Source of the DNA: Verrucomicrobiota bacterium
GTDB lineage: Bacteria; Verrucomicrobiota; Verrucomicrobiia; Limisphaerales; DSYF01
NCBI GenBank assembly: GCA_025457615.1
Contig: JALOTZ010000001.1
Location: 1-64,000, forward strand
DNA: 64,000 bases
Direction of reading: 5' to 3'
In this document: positions 50,849 to 59,476 of the stretch, in pieces
How the letters are laid out: every line of letters begins with the position of its first letter
Position numbering within the stretch: position 1 is the first letter of the stretch
Translations under genes and position numbers: made by a program
Notes under the pieces: model-generated
What the model saw: the letters and a program-made list of their open reading frames with translations, nothing else
What the model was told of the DNA's origin: nothing
Databases searched by the model: none

Positions 50849-51811
50849 TCAACTCAGCTCGCGGTCCTCGAACAGAACCACCGCCACCGAGAGCACCGCC
50901 CCCAGATACAGCGCGGCATACGCCAGGGCCTTGCCGACGTAGCCCCAATGAAACGCGCTCTTGCCCGAGGCAATGGCGTCCGCGAGCCAGAAAAGCTGCC
51001 AATTCGGAAAGGCGGTGTAAAGCACGCTCGCCCACCATTGCCCCCCCCCGGCCGCACGCCCGAACAGGTAGTCGGACATGATCCCCACCAGGAAAATCCC
51101 CGAGCACACCGCCAGTGTCGGAATCATCTCGAGTCGCGTCGCACACGCCAGCGCCAAGCCCGCGAAGATCCAGGTGGCAAACAGGATCAGGATCCCCGCC
51201 GGGATCAGGTTCCAATCCACCCCCCGGGCAAACGGCTGCGGCGCCGCGTGCTTGTCGAAGAAATTGATCACCACAAAGGCCAGCGTCAGCATGATCACCA
51301 GGCTCAACACGGCGCCCGACACGAACGGCCGGTGCAGGAAGAAGTTCCCCAGCCCGCCGAGCAGATACGCCAGCACGATCCCCAGACTGAACAGCCCCAG
51401 GGCGAACAGATCGGTCGAACCGTAGGCGTCAAATGCCATCCGGCTGGCCAGCAACGTCGCCACCAGGTTCACGTACACCAGCAGCACCAGCGCCGACGCC
51501 ACCCCGGCGTACTTGGCCAGCAGGAACTGGGCGCGTCCCACCGGCTTGGACAACACCGCCAGCGCCGTCCCGCGATTCAACTCGCGGGCCAGCGACGCGG
51601 ACGCGCTGAGCACGGATCCGAACAAGCCGGAGAGCAGCATGACCGCCAGGGCGCTGTTCTTGACCAGCTTGGGCTCGTCTCCAAACGCAAAGTAGTAGGG
51701 CGTAGCCAGGAACAGGATGAACAGCGCCGATCCCGTTGGCAGCAGCAGGAACACCGGCTGCCGGATCAGCTCGAGAAAGGCGTTGGACGCGATGGTGAAG
51801 AATTGCCGCAT
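50849..51811 (-). CDS. ABC-2-type transporter permease
   Basis: 320 aa from ATG 51811 (MRQFFTIASNAFLELIRQP). Several hydrophobic helices: VFLLLPTGSALFILFLATPYYF, ALAVMLLSGLFGSVLSASASLA, GVASALVLLVYVNLVATLL, PFVSGAVLSLVIMLTLAFVVI, GILILFATWIFAGLALACAT. Contains LSKPVGRAQFLLAKY, parallel to the second permease of this block. It lies 56 bp upstream of the three SPFH genes. The likely ATPase is the gene at 43152, 6 kb downstream. Confidence 0.88.
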   Translation of the reverse strand: MRQFFTIASNAFLELIRQPVFLLLPTGSALFILFLATPYYFAFGDEPKLVKNSALAVMLLSGLFGSVLSASASLARELNRGTALAVLSKPVGRAQFLLAKYAGVASALVLLVYVNLVATLLASRMAFDAYGSTDLFALGLFSLGIVLAYLLGGLGNFFLHRPFVSGAVLSLVIMLTLAFVVINFFDKHAAPQPFARGVDWNLIPAGILILFATWIFAGLALACATRLEMIPTLAVCSGIFLVGIMSDYLFGRAAGGGQWWASVLYTAFPNWQLFWLADAIASGKSAFHWGYVGKALAYAALYLGAVLSVAVVLFEDRELS

Positions 51812-51890
51812 GATCAAACGGTGACGCTCGCCGAGAGGTTACTCATCCCCCCACATCACGCAATCGAGAATGCACGGGCAAGCCGGTTTG

Positions 51891-52054
51891 GGGCGCATCT
51901 GGACACTGTCCTCGAACGCAATTCCGGCCGGGGCGCGGCATTGATGCCGCTTCAGCATTCGCAAGCCCGCGGAGCAAACGCTTTATCGAGTGCCCTTCGG
52001 ACGTTGAAGCGGCCTGAAGGCCGCGCTCCGGGGGGGCAGTGTCCAGATGCACCC
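51891..52054. repeat. Family-1 palindromic element (REPIN-like), copy B
   Basis: 164-bp element with terminal inverted repeats. GGGCGCATCTGGACACTGTC plus C at 51891-51911 pairs with 52034-52054 at about 19 of 21 positions. Internal hairpins: GCGGCATTGATGCCGC (51935-51950) and GCGGCCTGAAGGCCGC (52009-52024), in opposite orientation, each half reading GCGCGGC-N6-GCCGCTTCA. Copy A is at 10990-11149. It occupies the 394-bp gap 51812-52205, which holds no gene. Confidence 0.85.
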
Positions 52055-52205
52055 GCCGGTTCGGCTGCGAACTTGCCGGGCCCGGACCACGTCTCCAGGC
52101 GCGCGAGTCGTGTCGCAACGGCCCATGAAGCGCCGGGTGTGGTCCGACACGGAATGGAACAGTTACGAGGGCGGCAGCCATGACATTCTTCCGGTAGCAA
52201 CGCCG

Positions 52206-52595
52206 CTAGAGCCGCTCGCGGCCGCCGTAGCCGCCGTCGAGTTCGTGCCAGAACTCGACGTCCTCCTCACCCCGTTCCCAGCAAAGGAAGACTTCCCGGC
52301 CGCCCAGGATGGACGGAAAGTCCACCAGTCCGCGCTGCAGGTCCTTGATCAGGATCTGGCGCTTCTGGAACTCCCGGAGGATCTCGGAGCAATCCCCTTG
52401 CAGCTGGAGATACTCCTCCACGGTCGGTCCGCCCCGATCCTGGCCTTTGGCCATCAACTGCTCCAAACGCCGGGCAGCCAGGGAGAGACGGGGGTCGAGG
52501 TGCAGCAACCGGTCAAGCCACGCTTCGATTCGGGGCAGGAGTTCCCGGGCTTCCTGGCGCGTGTAATGGATGGAAAATTGTTGCTTATCGCTCAT
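52206..52595 (-). CDS. DUF2203-family protein
   Basis: 129 aa. YTRQEARELLPRIEAWLDRLL at the N-terminus, then GCSEILREFQKRQILIKDLQRGLVDFPSI-type pattern and LCWERGEEDVEFWHELDGGYGGRE at the C-terminus. These are the DUF2203 hallmarks (helical plus a WxxGExxxxxWH end). Function is unknown. Start ATG 52595 overlaps the stop of the TPR lipoprotein gene by 11 bp, so the two are co-translated. Confidence 0.85.
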   Translation of the reverse strand: MSDKQQFSIHYTRQEARELLPRIEAWLDRLLHLDPRLSLAARRLEQLMAKGQDRGGPTVEEYLQLQGDCSEILREFQKRQILIKDLQRGLVDFPSILGGREVFLCWERGEEDVEFWHELDGGYGGRERL

Positions 52596-54321
52596 GACTC
52601 GATTCGCCGGGATTGGGGGGCGGAACGGGGTGGCCCGCCTGCTCCAGCTTGCGCAGCACCGCATCCGAACGCTCGATCCCGATGGCCTTCTTCCAGGCCT
52701 CGACGGCCAGTCCCCACTCTCCCCGGCGGGCGCGGATATCCCCGAGATGCTCGTAAACCGTGGCGTCCGGTTTCTCAAGGTGCTCGATGGCCTTCTGGAT
52801 TTCGGCCAGCGCCTCCTGCGGGCGGTTCAACTTGAAGAGCACCCAGGCCAGGCTGTCCAGGTAGGCGGCATTGGTGGGTTCGCTCCGAACCGCCTTCCGG
52901 GTAAGCTCCAGCGCCTCCTCGAGGTGTTCCCCGCGCTCCGCCCACAGGTAGCCAAGGTAGTTCTGGGCCGGCGCGAACCCGGGATCCAGTTCCAGGGATT
53001 TCTTGAGGTGCCGCTCCGCCGCCGCGACCTCCCCCGCCCGTTCGCTGGCCGCGCCGTACTGGAAGTAGAAAAAGTGTGTCAACCGCTCCGGATCCACCGC
53101 CTGGGCGGTGATCTCCGCGGTCATGAAATATCCCAAGGCGGCCGCATGTTCTCCCCGCTGCACATGCACCAGGGCGCTGAGCAGTTCGAGCGCGAAACTT
53201 TGCGGAAACTTCTGGCGCGCCTTCGACACCACCTCCTCCGCCTCGTCGGTCAGGTTCAGATTCAACAGGATCTCCGCCAGGTCGTAATACGCCTCCTGAA
53301 ATTCCGGGCGCAACACCAGGATCCGCTGGAAATAATCCCGCGCCGCCTGCAAGTCCCGATCCTGGTAGGCCAGCGTGCCCAGCAGGTAACAGAGGCGCAC
53401 GTTGGTGGGATCACTCTTGAGCAGGTGCTCCAAGTGCTCCCGGGCGCGCGACGGATCCTTCCCCCGCAGATACGCCTCGGTGAGCTTGGCGCGCACGATG
53501 TCGCGCATGCCCGGCGCGTCGGGGCTGGTTTCCAGCAATTCCTGATACAACACTGCCGCGCGCTCGTCTTGGTGCAAGCCGGCAAACCCGTCGGCCAGCC
53601 GCATCCGCAACGTGTCCTCCGCGATCGGCAGAGTCGCGGCACGCTCGAGCAGACGCAGTTGGACGGGTTCCACAGATTCCCGGAACGCCGGACTGTGCGC
53701 GCTCAACAGCGCGTAGAGTTCGGAAAGCTGGATGAGGAATTCCGGATCGCTGTGCCCGTACGGCTCGGCGGTTTCGAGGACATGTCGTGCTGCCTCGCTT
53801 TGGCCGCGTTGCAGGTGGACCAGGAAGATGGTCTGGTATCCCTGAAGCACGCAGGGATCGCGCTGGATCGCGTCCTGTGCGGCCTTGAACGCGGCCTCGG
53901 TGTTGCCTCGCTGCAGTTCGACCGCCGCCAGCCTCGCCAGGGTCAGGCCCGAAGCCCCCGGACATTCGGCCGCCCGTTCGAGCACTTCGGCGGCGCCGGC
54001 CGGATCCTGGTTGGCCAGGAACTTTCGCGACACTTCCCACACCAGGTCCTCGTCCTCGGGCAAGACCAGGGCAGCCGCGCGGAATTCAGACAGGGACCGG
54101 GCCTCGCGGTGCTCAAGCTCAAAGATCACGCCCTGCGTGTAGTGCGCGTGGGCGGTCGAGCGTCGTTTGAGGTCGGCGTCGGAAGGGCGTGATGCGGGGA
54201 CCGAGGTCTCAAGCTGGACCGGCGCGGCTGCTTGGGGGGAACTCCTCGGCGCGGCGCATCCCCCACCCACGATGACCCAAAGCACCACTGCGAGGGTTGG
54301 GGGCAGTGGCGGGCGCGGCAT
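52585..54321 (-). CDS. TPR-repeat lipoprotein
   Basis: 578 aa from ATG 54321 (MPRPPLPPTLAVVLW). The signal peptide ends in a lipobox-like IVGGGCAAP, so a lipid-anchored envelope protein is likely. About a dozen tetratricopeptide repeats fill the rest, e.g. HAHYTQGVIFELEHREARSL, AAFKAAQDAIQRDPCVLQGY, AYLDSLAWVLFKLNRPQEAL, GEWGLAVEAWKKAIGIE. TPR proteins of this type scaffold envelope complexes. It overlaps DUF2203. First gene of the long minus-strand block. Confidence 0.9.
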   Translation of the reverse strand: MPRPPLPPTLAVVLWVIVGGGCAAPRSSPQAAAPVQLETSVPASRPSDADLKRRSTAHAHYTQGVIFELEHREARSLSEFRAAALVLPEDEDLVWEVSRKFLANQDPAGAAEVLERAAECPGASGLTLARLAAVELQRGNTEAAFKAAQDAIQRDPCVLQGYQTIFLVHLQRGQSEAARHVLETAEPYGHSDPEFLIQLSELYALLSAHSPAFRESVEPVQLRLLERAATLPIAEDTLRMRLADGFAGLHQDERAAVLYQELLETSPDAPGMRDIVRAKLTEAYLRGKDPSRAREHLEHLLKSDPTNVRLCYLLGTLAYQDRDLQAARDYFQRILVLRPEFQEAYYDLAEILLNLNLTDEAEEVVSKARQKFPQSFALELLSALVHVQRGEHAAALGYFMTAEITAQAVDPERLTHFFYFQYGAASERAGEVAAAERHLKKSLELDPGFAPAQNYLGYLWAERGEHLEEALELTRKAVRSEPTNAAYLDSLAWVLFKLNRPQEALAEIQKAIEHLEKPDATVYEHLGDIRARRGEWGLAVEAWKKAIGIERSDAVLRKLEQAGHPVPPPNPGESSHER

Positions 54322-54398
54322 GGAGATCAAAGAGGTCCGGGGCGCCAGCCGAACAGGTTGGCTGACGCCCCAGCAAGCCGAAACTCGAGGTGGGCACC

Positions 54399-54500
54399 CT
54401 ACTTCTGCCAGGTGCGCTTCTTGTGACGATGCGCCCGCAGTTTCTTGCGCCGCTTGTGCTTGTTGATCTTGGCTTTCCGACGTTTCTTGAGTGAACCCAT
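54399..54500 (-). CDS. mS38/bS22-like mini ribosomal protein (AURKAIP1/COX24 domain), 33 aa
   Basis: 33 aa: [20 protein letters not shown] then [13 protein letters not shown], extremely basic. It closely follows the pattern of the AURKAIP1/COX24 (mitochondrial mS38) family and mycobacterial bS22 (MGSVIKKRRKR...KKKHRK...). These bind the small ribosomal subunit near the decoding region. It is not preceded by a strong SD. Start and stop are unambiguous. Too short for normal ORF calling. It sits between the TPR lipoprotein gene and a palindromic repeat. Confidence 0.85.
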   Translation of the reverse strand: MGSLKKRRKAKINKHKRRKKLRAHRHKKRTWQK

Positions 54501-54570
54501 AATTTCTGGACTGGCTTTAACTAGAAAACCGACGCCCAAATGTCAACCGGTATCCCGGCATCCCCAGCAA

Positions 54571-54702
54571 TTCTCATTTTGGCCCGGAGCGCGGCTCCAT
54601 GAGCCGCAGCACCCCGGCCACGGGAGGCCATTCTCAATCTTACAGTGGCTTTGTTCCAGGCGAAGCTGCTGCGGGTCGCGGACCCGCGCTCCAAAATGAG
54701 AA
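54571..54702. repeat. Family-2 palindromic element, locus 2
   Basis: 132-bp element whose ends are TTCTCATTTTGG (54571-54582) and CCAAAATGAGAA (54691-54702), exact 12-nt inverted repeats. Each end carries a hairpin: GGAGCGCGGCTCC...GAGCCGCAGC (54586-54610), and GCTGCGGGTCGCGGACCCGC (54668-54687). The middle (AATCTTACAGTGGC) recurs inverted in the 57066 locus. No ORF. Confidence 0.85.
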
Positions 54703-54722
54703 CTGCTGCGGCATCGCGGTCC

Positions 54723-55598
54723 TCAATACACCACCTTGTTCAGGGGGTATTCGATGATGCCTTCCGCGCCGGCCGCCTTGAGCACGGGAATCATCTCCCG
54801 CACCACATGCTCGTCGATCACCGTCTCGACCGCCACCCAACCGGGCAGGCTCAACTGGGAAATGGTGGGGTTGCGCAGCGCCGGCAGGGCCTTGAGCAAC
54901 GTCTTCAGGTCCCCTTCGCGCAGGTTCATCTTGAGCCCCACCTTGGACTCCGCCTCCAGCGCGCCTTTCAACAGAAGCGCCAGGGTCTCGATCTTGTTGC
55001 GCTTCCAGGACTGCTTCCAGGAGGTCCGGTTGGCAATGAGCCGCGGGGTGGACACCAACAGGGTCTCGACAATCCGCAGTTTGTTGGCCCGCAGCGAGGA
55101 CCCGGTCTCGGTCACTTCCACAATCGCGTCCACCAGCTCGTGAGCCTTCACCTCGGTGGCGCCCCAGGAGAACTCCACGTCCGCCTTGACCTTGTGCTTC
55201 CGCAGATAGCTGCGGGTGATGTTGACCACCTCGGTGGCGATGCGTTTGCCCTGGAGATCCTTGACGGACTTGACCTTGGAGTGCTCGGGCACACAGAGGA
55301 CCCAGCGCGCGGGGCGGCTGGTGGCCTTGCTGAACATGAACTCGCCCACCTCATGCACCTTCGACCCGTTCTCAATCACCCAGTCGTGGCCGGTGATGCC
55401 GCAGTCCAGGTAGCCCAGCTCGACGTACCGGCTGATCTCCTGGGCGCGGATCAACCGGATCTCCATCTCTGGATCATCCACGTAGGGAATGTAGCCGCGG
55501 CTGCTGACCGACACGTTCCAGCCGGCCTTGGCCAGCTTCTGCACCGTCGCCTCTTGCAAGCTGCCCTTGGGCAGTCCGAATCTGAGCACGTTGTTCAT
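54723..55598 (-). CDS. hisG: ATP phosphoribosyltransferase (long form)
   Basis: 291 aa. N-terminus MNNVLRFGLPKGSLQEATVQ; catalytic region GYLDCGITGHDWVIENG, then ATEVVNITRSYLRKH; EVTETGSSLRANKL before the C-terminal regulatory ACT-like domain (about 215-291), which ends with AAGAEGIIEYPLNKVVY. The long form has feedback by histidine. It catalyses the first step of histidine synthesis. It is a single gene, flanked by repeat 54571 on the downstream side. Confidence 0.96.
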   Translation of the reverse strand: MNNVLRFGLPKGSLQEATVQKLAKAGWNVSVSSRGYIPYVDDPEMEIRLIRAQEISRYVELGYLDCGITGHDWVIENGSKVHEVGEFMFSKATSRPARWVLCVPEHSKVKSVKDLQGKRIATEVVNITRSYLRKHKVKADVEFSWGATEVKAHELVDAIVEVTETGSSLRANKLRIVETLLVSTPRLIANRTSWKQSWKRNKIETLALLLKGALEAESKVGLKMNLREGDLKTLLKALPALRNPTISQLSLPGWVAVETVIDEHVVREMIPVLKAAGAEGIIEYPLNKVVY

Positions 55599-55795
55599 CG
55601 TCGTCTTGAAATGGGTTTCTGCGGGAATCATCCCACGGACACCTGGAAAACCGCGAGATTCCTCACCCCGCAAAGGAGTGGAAGAATGCCAACCAGCCGA
55701 CGTCCAAGCCACACTTTTTTGAGGAAAAACCAGGGGGCAAATGGAGTCTGAACCCCGGATGCTGAAGGCAGGAATCCGGTCTTTCGAATGCCGAG

Positions 55796-56485
55796 TCAGT
55801 GACAACACCGGCCCTGGCCGGCGTTGGCTGAAAGATCCGGACTCAGGTAGGGTATCCCGAGCGACAGGCCCCGCAGGATGAGCAGCACCGCCATCAGCGT
55901 CAGCGCCACCGGGATCACCCGCCGCACCCGGCCCTGCAAGCGCGCGTGCACCGCCCCTCCCGCCAATCCCAACCCCAACATCATCGGCACGGTGCCCAGG
56001 CCGAACATCACCATGTACTGCACCCCGGCCACCAGGGCGCCGGTGGCGGCGGCAGCCGCGCAGGCGACATACACCAACCCGCACGGCAGCAGTCCGTTCA
56101 GTCCGCCGAACAGGAACTGGGACCCCACACTGCGCCGCTTGAGCAACGCGCCCAACGCCCATTTCAACCGGGCCACCGGTCGCGCCACAAACCCTGCGCC
56201 TTCACGCCGCGGCCAGGCAAACAGCCCCAACAGAATCAGCATCCCCGCCCCGATCGACACCCAACGTTGCACACCCACCAGGCTGAGCACCTGGCCCAAC
56301 ACCCCGAACACCACGCCGAGCAAGCCGTAGGTCACCAGCCTTCCGCCATGGTACGCCAGTCGCCCGGCCATCTGCGTGGCACGGTTGGGGCCGATGGCCG
56401 GCAGCGCCAGCACGATTGGACCACACATCCCGGCGCAATGCAGGCTCCCGGCGAATCCCAGCATGAAGGCGGTCAGCAGTTCCAT
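55796..56485 (-). CDS. TauE/SafE-family membrane protein of the cbb3 assembly set
   Basis: 229 aa. Six or so helices; N-terminus MELLTAFMLGFAGSLHCAGMCGPIV is the signature of this TauE/SafE (DsbD-like/CcoS-associated) group, with the pair of Cys in HCAGMCGP. Further GLNGLLPCGLVYVACAAAAATG and GTVPMMLGLG. Family members occur next to cbb3 assembly genes and may take part in copper delivery. It ends with GRCCH. It is 18 bp downstream of the FixH gene. Confidence 0.9.
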   Translation of the reverse strand: MELLTAFMLGFAGSLHCAGMCGPIVLALPAIGPNRATQMAGRLAYHGGRLVTYGLLGVVFGVLGQVLSLVGVQRWVSIGAGMLILLGLFAWPRREGAGFVARPVARLKWALGALLKRRSVGSQFLFGGLNGLLPCGLVYVACAAAAATGALVAGVQYMVMFGLGTVPMMLGLGLAGGAVHARLQGRVRRVIPVALTLMAVLLILRGLSLGIPYLSPDLSANAGQGRCCH

Positions 56486-56503
56486 AGGGCCTGGGGTTCA
56501 GGG

Positions 56504-56995
56504 TTACAAAGCACCGGTGCCAACCCGCACTTTTTCGTTGCGGAAAAATTCCTCGCCCGCCGCGCTCCATCGCACCCGCACCTCCCACTGCCCGGGCTTG
56601 AGCAGCCCTGCGTCCACATGTTGCTCGCCGGCCCCGTCCAGCTCCAGCGGTAGCGTCCGATCGAGGCCCGCCTCGGAGGGACGATACAGGTGGACTGCAC
56701 CGGTGGGCCGGAGCCGGGCCTGGGCTTGGGGCAATCGAATCCGGATGAACCCCAGCGCGGGTTCATAAGCAATCGAAACCCCCTCCCCCAGGGCCTGTCC
56801 ATGCTCGATCCGGTCCATGTGCTTCTGGTATTCCACCTCCTGCTCGTAATAGTCGTCAGCCACTAAATCCGAGCCGTGGCCGATGCAGAACCCCACCCAC
56901 CCCACCGCGGCCACCACCGCCACGGCGAACACCCCAAGGATCGAGTAGGGCCACGGATTGAAGGATTTCTGAAGGTCGGTTTTCATGGTGGTCAT
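56504..56995 (-). CDS. ccoH: FixH/CcoH-like cbb3 assembly protein
   Basis: 163 aa. N-terminal transmembrane helix (WPYSILGVFAVAVVAAVGWVGF), then the FixH pattern LVADDYYEQEVEYQKHMDRI followed by a periplasmic beta domain (AVHLYRPSEAGLDRTLPLEL, GQWEVRVRWSAAGEEFF). It is needed to assemble cbb3 oxidase. It is followed by the TauE/SafE gene. The remaining cbb3 genes are at 59791-64000, separated by pgm and an HTH gene. Confidence 0.88.
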   Translation of the reverse strand: MTTMKTDLQKSFNPWPYSILGVFAVAVVAAVGWVGFCIGHGSDLVADDYYEQEVEYQKHMDRIEHGQALGEGVSIAYEPALGFIRIRLPQAQARLRPTGAVHLYRPSEAGLDRTLPLELDGAGEQHVDAGLLKPGQWEVRVRWSAAGEEFFRNEKVRVGTGAL

Positions 56996-57065
56996 TGGGC
57001 ACCGTGGCGGGATCGTAGTCGATCAGGACCACCTCGCGCAATCACCGCGCCACGGCGACCAGCCA

Positions 57066-57180
57066 TTCTCATTTGGGAGCGCGGGTCCGCGACCCGCAGC
57101 CGCTTCGCCTGGAATCCGGCCACTGGAAGATTGAAAGCCGCCTTCCGTGGCGCCGGTCGGGGAGCCGCCAGGTTTGGCCA
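57066..57180. repeat. Family-2 palindromic element, locus 3 (inverted relative to locus 2)
   Basis: TTCTCATTTGGGAGCGCGGG (57066) is followed by TCCGCGACCCGCAGC, then CGCTTCGCCTGGAA. This is the reverse complement of the right half of the locus-2 element, including the spacer (CTTCGCCTGGAA versus TTCCAGGCGAAG; GCCACTGGAAGATTGA versus TCAATCTTACAGTGGC). The far end is degraded. The element lies in the 250-bp gap between ccoH and pgm. Confidence 0.75.
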
Positions 57181-57246
57181 AACGCGCCTCGGCACCTCCC
57201 TGAACTTCGACTTTACAGCCGGAAGCCTGAATGCTTCGCTGAACCC

Positions 57247-58887
57247 ATGGCGTTGCATGCTCTGGCCGGCAAACCGGTCCCCCCTGAACTCCTGGTCGAT
57301 GTCGGACGGTTGGAACACGACTATCTCGAACGGAAGCCCGATGTGGCGGATCCGAACCAACTGGTTTCCTTCGGCACCAGCGGCCACCGCGGCACTCCGT
57401 TCGAGGCCACGTTCACCGAAGCGCACATCCTGGCCATCACCCAGGCGATCTGTGACTACCGCCAGTCCAAGGGGATCCGCGGACCCTTGTTCATGGGCAA
57501 GGATTCCCACGCGGTGTCCAGTTCGGCGCAGCGCACCGCGCTCGAGGTGCTCGCCGCCAATGGCGTCGAAACATTCATCCAGCGCAACGACAGCCTCACC
57601 CCCACCCCGTCCATCTCGCACGCCATCCTGACCCATAACCGCGGCCGCCGCGACGGTCTCGCCGATGGCATCGTGATCACGCCGTCGCACAACCCGCCGC
57701 AGGACGGTGGATTCAAATACAACCCCACCCACGGCGGCCCGGCCGACACCGACATCACCGGCTGGGTGCAGACCCGCGCCAACCAACTGCTCCGGGAAGG
57801 GAATCGCGGCGTGGCGCGACAATCCTATGAGTCCGCGCTGAAGGCGCCCCACACGCACGCGCACGACTTCATCACGCCCTATGTGGATACGTTGGGCGAG
57901 GTGATCAACATGGAGGCGATCCGCGCGGCGGGGATTCGCGTCGGCGTCGATCCGCTCGGAGGCGCCTCCCTGCCCTACTGGGAGCCGGTCCGGCAACGCT
58001 ACGGCCTCGACCTGACCGTGGTGAACACCGTCCTCGATCCACGCTTCGGCTTCATGACCGCGGATCACGACGGCAAGATCCGCATGGATTGCTCGAGTCC
58101 GTACGCGATGGCGAAGCTGGTGGGGTTGAAGGACCGGTTCGACGTCGCCTTTGCCAACGATCCGGACGCCGACCGCCACGGCATCGTGACCCCCTCGTCC
58201 GGTTTGCTGAATCCGAACCACTATCTGGCCGTGGCCATCCACTACCTGCTGACGCACCGGCCCGGCTGGTCGGCTCACTCGGCGGTGGGCAAGACGCTCG
58301 TCAGCAGCAGCCTCATTGACCGGGTGGTGGCCGCACTGAACCGGAGGCTCATGGAGGTGCCGGTCGGATTCAAGTGGTTCGCGCCCGGCCTGCATGACGG
58401 GTCGGTCTGCTTTGGCGGCGAGGAAAGTGCGGGGGCCAGTTTCCTGCGCCGGGACGGCACCGTCTGGAACACCGACAAGGACGGACTGATCCTCGGTTTG
58501 TTGGCGGCGGAAATCTGCGCCACCACGGGCCAGGATCCCGGCGAGCATTATGCGGAACTGACCTCGCGATTCGGGGCGCCGAGTTACCGGCGGATCGACG
58601 CGCCGGCCACGCCCGAACAGAAACAGGCGTTCAAACGGCTGACCCCGGAAGCAGTCAAGGCGGCCACTCTGGCCGGAGATCCGATCACCTCCAAGCTGAC
58701 ACGCGCGCCGGGCAACCAGGCCGACATCGGCGGACTCAAGGTCTGCACAACGAACGGCTGGTTCGCCGCGCGCCCGTCCGGCACGGAAAACATCTACAAG
58801 GTCTATGCGGAGAGCTTCAGGGACGCCGCCCATCTCGACCGGATCATTGCCGAAGCCCAGGAGATGGTCACCACCGCGCTCCGGTAG
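57247..58887 (+). CDS. pgm: Phosphoglucomutase (alpha-D-glucose phosphate-specific)
   Basis: 546 aa. Start ATG 57247 ([18 protein letters not shown]). Phosphoserine loop [15 protein letters not shown]; metal-binding [12 protein letters not shown]; sugar-binding [13 protein letters not shown]; phosphate-binding [11 protein letters not shown]. Alpha-phosphohexomutase fold, four domains. It converts glucose 1-phosphate and glucose 6-phosphate. The only + strand gene in the 38-64 kb region; it splits the cbb3 assembly genes into two groups. Confidence 0.95.
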   Translation: MALHALAGKPVPPELLVDVGRLEHDYLERKPDVADPNQLVSFGTSGHRGTPFEATFTEAHILAITQAICDYRQSKGIRGPLFMGKDSHAVSSSAQRTALEVLAANGVETFIQRNDSLTPTPSISHAILTHNRGRRDGLADGIVITPSHNPPQDGGFKYNPTHGGPADTDITGWVQTRANQLLREGNRGVARQSYESALKAPHTHAHDFITPYVDTLGEVINMEAIRAAGIRVGVDPLGGASLPYWEPVRQRYGLDLTVVNTVLDPRFGFMTADHDGKIRMDCSSPYAMAKLVGLKDRFDVAFANDPDADRHGIVTPSSGLLNPNHYLAVAIHYLLTHRPGWSAHSAVGKTLVSSSLIDRVVAALNRRLMEVPVGFKWFAPGLHDGSVCFGGEESAGASFLRRDGTVWNTDKDGLILGLLAAEICATTGQDPGEHYAELTSRFGAPSYRRIDAPATPEQKQAFKRLTPEAVKAATLAGDPITSKLTRAPGNQADIGGLKVCTTNGWFAARPSGTENIYKVYAESFRDAAHLDRIIAEAQEMVTTALR

Positions 58888-59011
58888 TCCACGAATCGCG
58901 TAAGACCCAGACCGATCCTGCGATGCAACTTCCGCTTCGGCGCTGCTGAGTCGGCGCCCGGGCTGCGCACAGCGCGCCCCACCGATCCGTGAATTCCCAC
59001 TGCGAACCGGG

Positions 59012-59476
59012 CTAGGACCGGCGACGACGACGGGCGGGCTTCCGGGTCAATTGTTCAAGACGCGCGTGCGCATCCCTCTTGGTCAGGGAACGCAGGGAAG
59101 CGAGGACTTTAACCAATTCCGGGCGCGGCCGGACGACCCCGCGTTCCCAGTTGTAGATGGACAGCGGGGTCACCCCGACCAGTTGGGCAAAGGCCGCCGC
59201 CGGAAGCCCCAGCCGCTTGCGCTGGGAGCGCAGTCGCTTGGCGGAGAATCGCGGGCGTTTCTCGGGTTCCGGGGGTGGACAGGCGACCATTGCCTGGAGC
59301 AACTGTTTCTCCTGCTGGGCCAGGCGGGCGGTGAGCACCTTGACCTGACGTTTCAGTTCGGCGATGTCCCGCCGATATTGTCCGCCGGTCCGTTTCAGCG
59401 GACGAACGCCGGCCCGCATCTCTTTGCGGGCCAGTCTCACAATTTCCTCTTTCAACAAACTGCCGATTTTTGACAT
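59012..59476 (-). CDS. Coiled-coil plus XRE-type HTH protein
   Basis: 154 aa from ATG 59476 (MSKIGSLLKEEIVRLARKE). Residues ~1-70 are a coiled coil (RRDIAELKRQVKVLTARLAQQEKQ). The C-terminal ~60 residues hold an XRE-type HTH (SAKRLRSQRKRLGLPAAAFAQLVGVTPLSIYNWERGVVRP) and end in a basic tail (RKPARRRRRS). It could be a DNA-binding regulator with a dimerisation stalk. It lies between pgm and ccoG, both of which face away; target unknown. Confidence 0.85.
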   Translation of the reverse strand: MSKIGSLLKEEIVRLARKEMRAGVRPLKRTGGQYRRDIAELKRQVKVLTARLAQQEKQLLQAMVACPPPEPEKRPRFSAKRLRSQRKRLGLPAAAFAQLVGVTPLSIYNWERGVVRPRPELVKVLASLRSLTKRDAHARLEQLTRKPARRRRRS

